Shown here: positions 5,635 through 5,767 of the stretch, piece by piece
Numbering within the stretch: the stretch's first letter is position 1
Layout: every line of letters starts with the position of its first letter
From: Treponema sp.
GTDB taxonomy: Bacteria > Spirochaetota > Spirochaetia > Treponematales > Breznakiellaceae
Direction of reading: 5' to 3'
Assembly (NCBI GenBank): GCA_031258265.1
Contig: JAIRNB010000153.1
Location: 1 to 5,767 of the forward strand
DNA: 5,767 nt
Notes under the pieces: generated by a model
The model's input: only the letters and a program-made list of their open reading frames with translations
The model's database searches: none
What the model was told of the DNA's origin: nothing
Translations under genes and position numbers: made by a program

Positions 5635-5662
5635 GATTTTTTGCATAAATATGCAAAAAATC
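5635..5662. repeat. Perfect 13-bp hairpin (module A core)
   Basis: GATTTTTTGCATA (5635-5647) is the exact reverse complement of TATGCAAAAAATC (5650-5662), separated by only AA. Its TTTTTGC/GCAAAAA arms repeat those at 74-90 and 204-223 on the other side of the operon. Confidence 0.75.
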
Positions 5663-5694
5663 ACGATTATTGGGCTGCTTTCGGAGTTTGTAAG

Positions 5695-5726
5695 GTATAA
5701 ATATTCATTAACATGAATATTTATAC
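5695..5726. repeat. Perfect 14-bp hairpin (module B core)
   Basis: GTATAAATATTCAT (5695-5708) pairs without mismatch with ATGAATATTTATAC (5713-5726) around TAAC. It is the longest perfect inverted repeat in the window and is nearly all A/T, so it could extrude as a cruciform or serve as a dimeric protein's site. No T-tract follows that would make it an obvious terminator. Confidence 0.75.
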
Positions 5727-5767
5727 TATTTTAAGCGCAAAGCGCAACAAACTCCTAGCTTAAAAGA

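Larger units (their letters stand above)
5612..5759. repeat. Composite palindromic element with imperfect terminal inverted repeats (MITE-like)
   Basis: The left end GTTAGCAGCCTGTTGCACTT (5612-5631) and the reverse complement of the right end (5740-5759) agree at 15 of 20 bases, including TGTTGC. Inside are two adjacent modules. Module A is closed by AGCAGCC (5615-5621) and GGCTGCT (5673-5679) and holds the 13-bp hairpin 5635-5662. Module B is closed by GGAGTTTGT (5683-5691) and ACAAACTCC (5747-5755) and holds the 14-bp hairpin 5695-5726 plus a GCGC/GCGC mini-hairpin at 5735-5745. Three bases separate the modules. The layout resembles a small non-autonomous repeat or a structured RNA; no target-site duplication is evident and no transposase is present. 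Confidence 0.55.
5532..5767. other. AT-rich gene-free region with nested palindromes
   Basis: No coding frame is credible on either strand. Base composition shifts sharply from the GC-rich operon to A/T-rich sequence. It holds AACAACAAC (5533-5541, complementary to the left flank of the terminator), CGGTAAAGTCTCC (5584-5596, inverted copy of a left-flank word), a 6-bp hairpin (5598-5612), and a composite palindromic element at 5612-5759. The purpose is unknown. A promoter for a gene to the right could lie here, but I cannot point to one. Confidence 0.65.

Noticed and set aside
5612..5759. Integron attC site
   Set aside because: Neither end provides the GTTRRRY/RYYYAAC core pair; GTTAGCA fails at the third purine.
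1..5767. CRISPR array, tRNA, rRNA or transposase gene
   Set aside because: No regularly spaced identical direct repeats, no cloverleaf with a T-loop motif, and no transposase-like frame were found on either strand.

Overview
The window holds one complete, compact operon on the + strand, flanked on both sides by non-coding DNA rich in perfect hairpins. The genes are GC-rich and read mostly in G/C-ending codons, while the right flank turns abruptly AT-rich. The cell envelope is diderm-like or at least lipoprotein-bearing: the binding protein has an LLYSC lipobox. A Treponema-like spirochaete is my best guess, based on general resemblance of the transporter and regulator proteins and the densely hairpinned intergenic DNA. 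This is an impression, not proof, and a Firmicute with similar genes cannot be excluded.

Layout. Positions 1-276 have no credible gene. They carry six or more short perfect inverted repeats in a row, two of them separated by copies of a 22-nt direct repeat built around AGCGGA. Positions 313-2142 encode a family 5 (SBP_bac_5, Dpp/Opp-type) solute-binding lipoprotein. Positions 2145-3203 and 3210-4349 encode the paired inner-membrane permeases (DppB/OppB-like and DppC/OppC-like). Positions 4319-5473 encode an AraC-family regulator that most likely starts at a TTG and overlaps the second permease gene by 31 nt. An intrinsic terminator follows at about 5495-5531. Positions 5532-5767 are again gene-free and hold a composite palindromic element (5612-5759) with imperfect terminal inverted repeats.

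How the genes work together. The lipoprotein would capture a peptide or oligosaccharide-like solute and deliver it to the two-permease channel. The AraC protein, made from the same transcript, would tune expression of the transporter or of linked catabolic genes. The two nucleotide-binding ATPase subunits that normally complete a Dpp/Opp importer are absent: the operon ends after the regulator. The transporter must therefore borrow ATPases encoded elsewhere, or have them outside the window.

The most unusual material is non-coding: the left hairpin chain, the right composite palindrome, and short sequence words shared between the two flanks.
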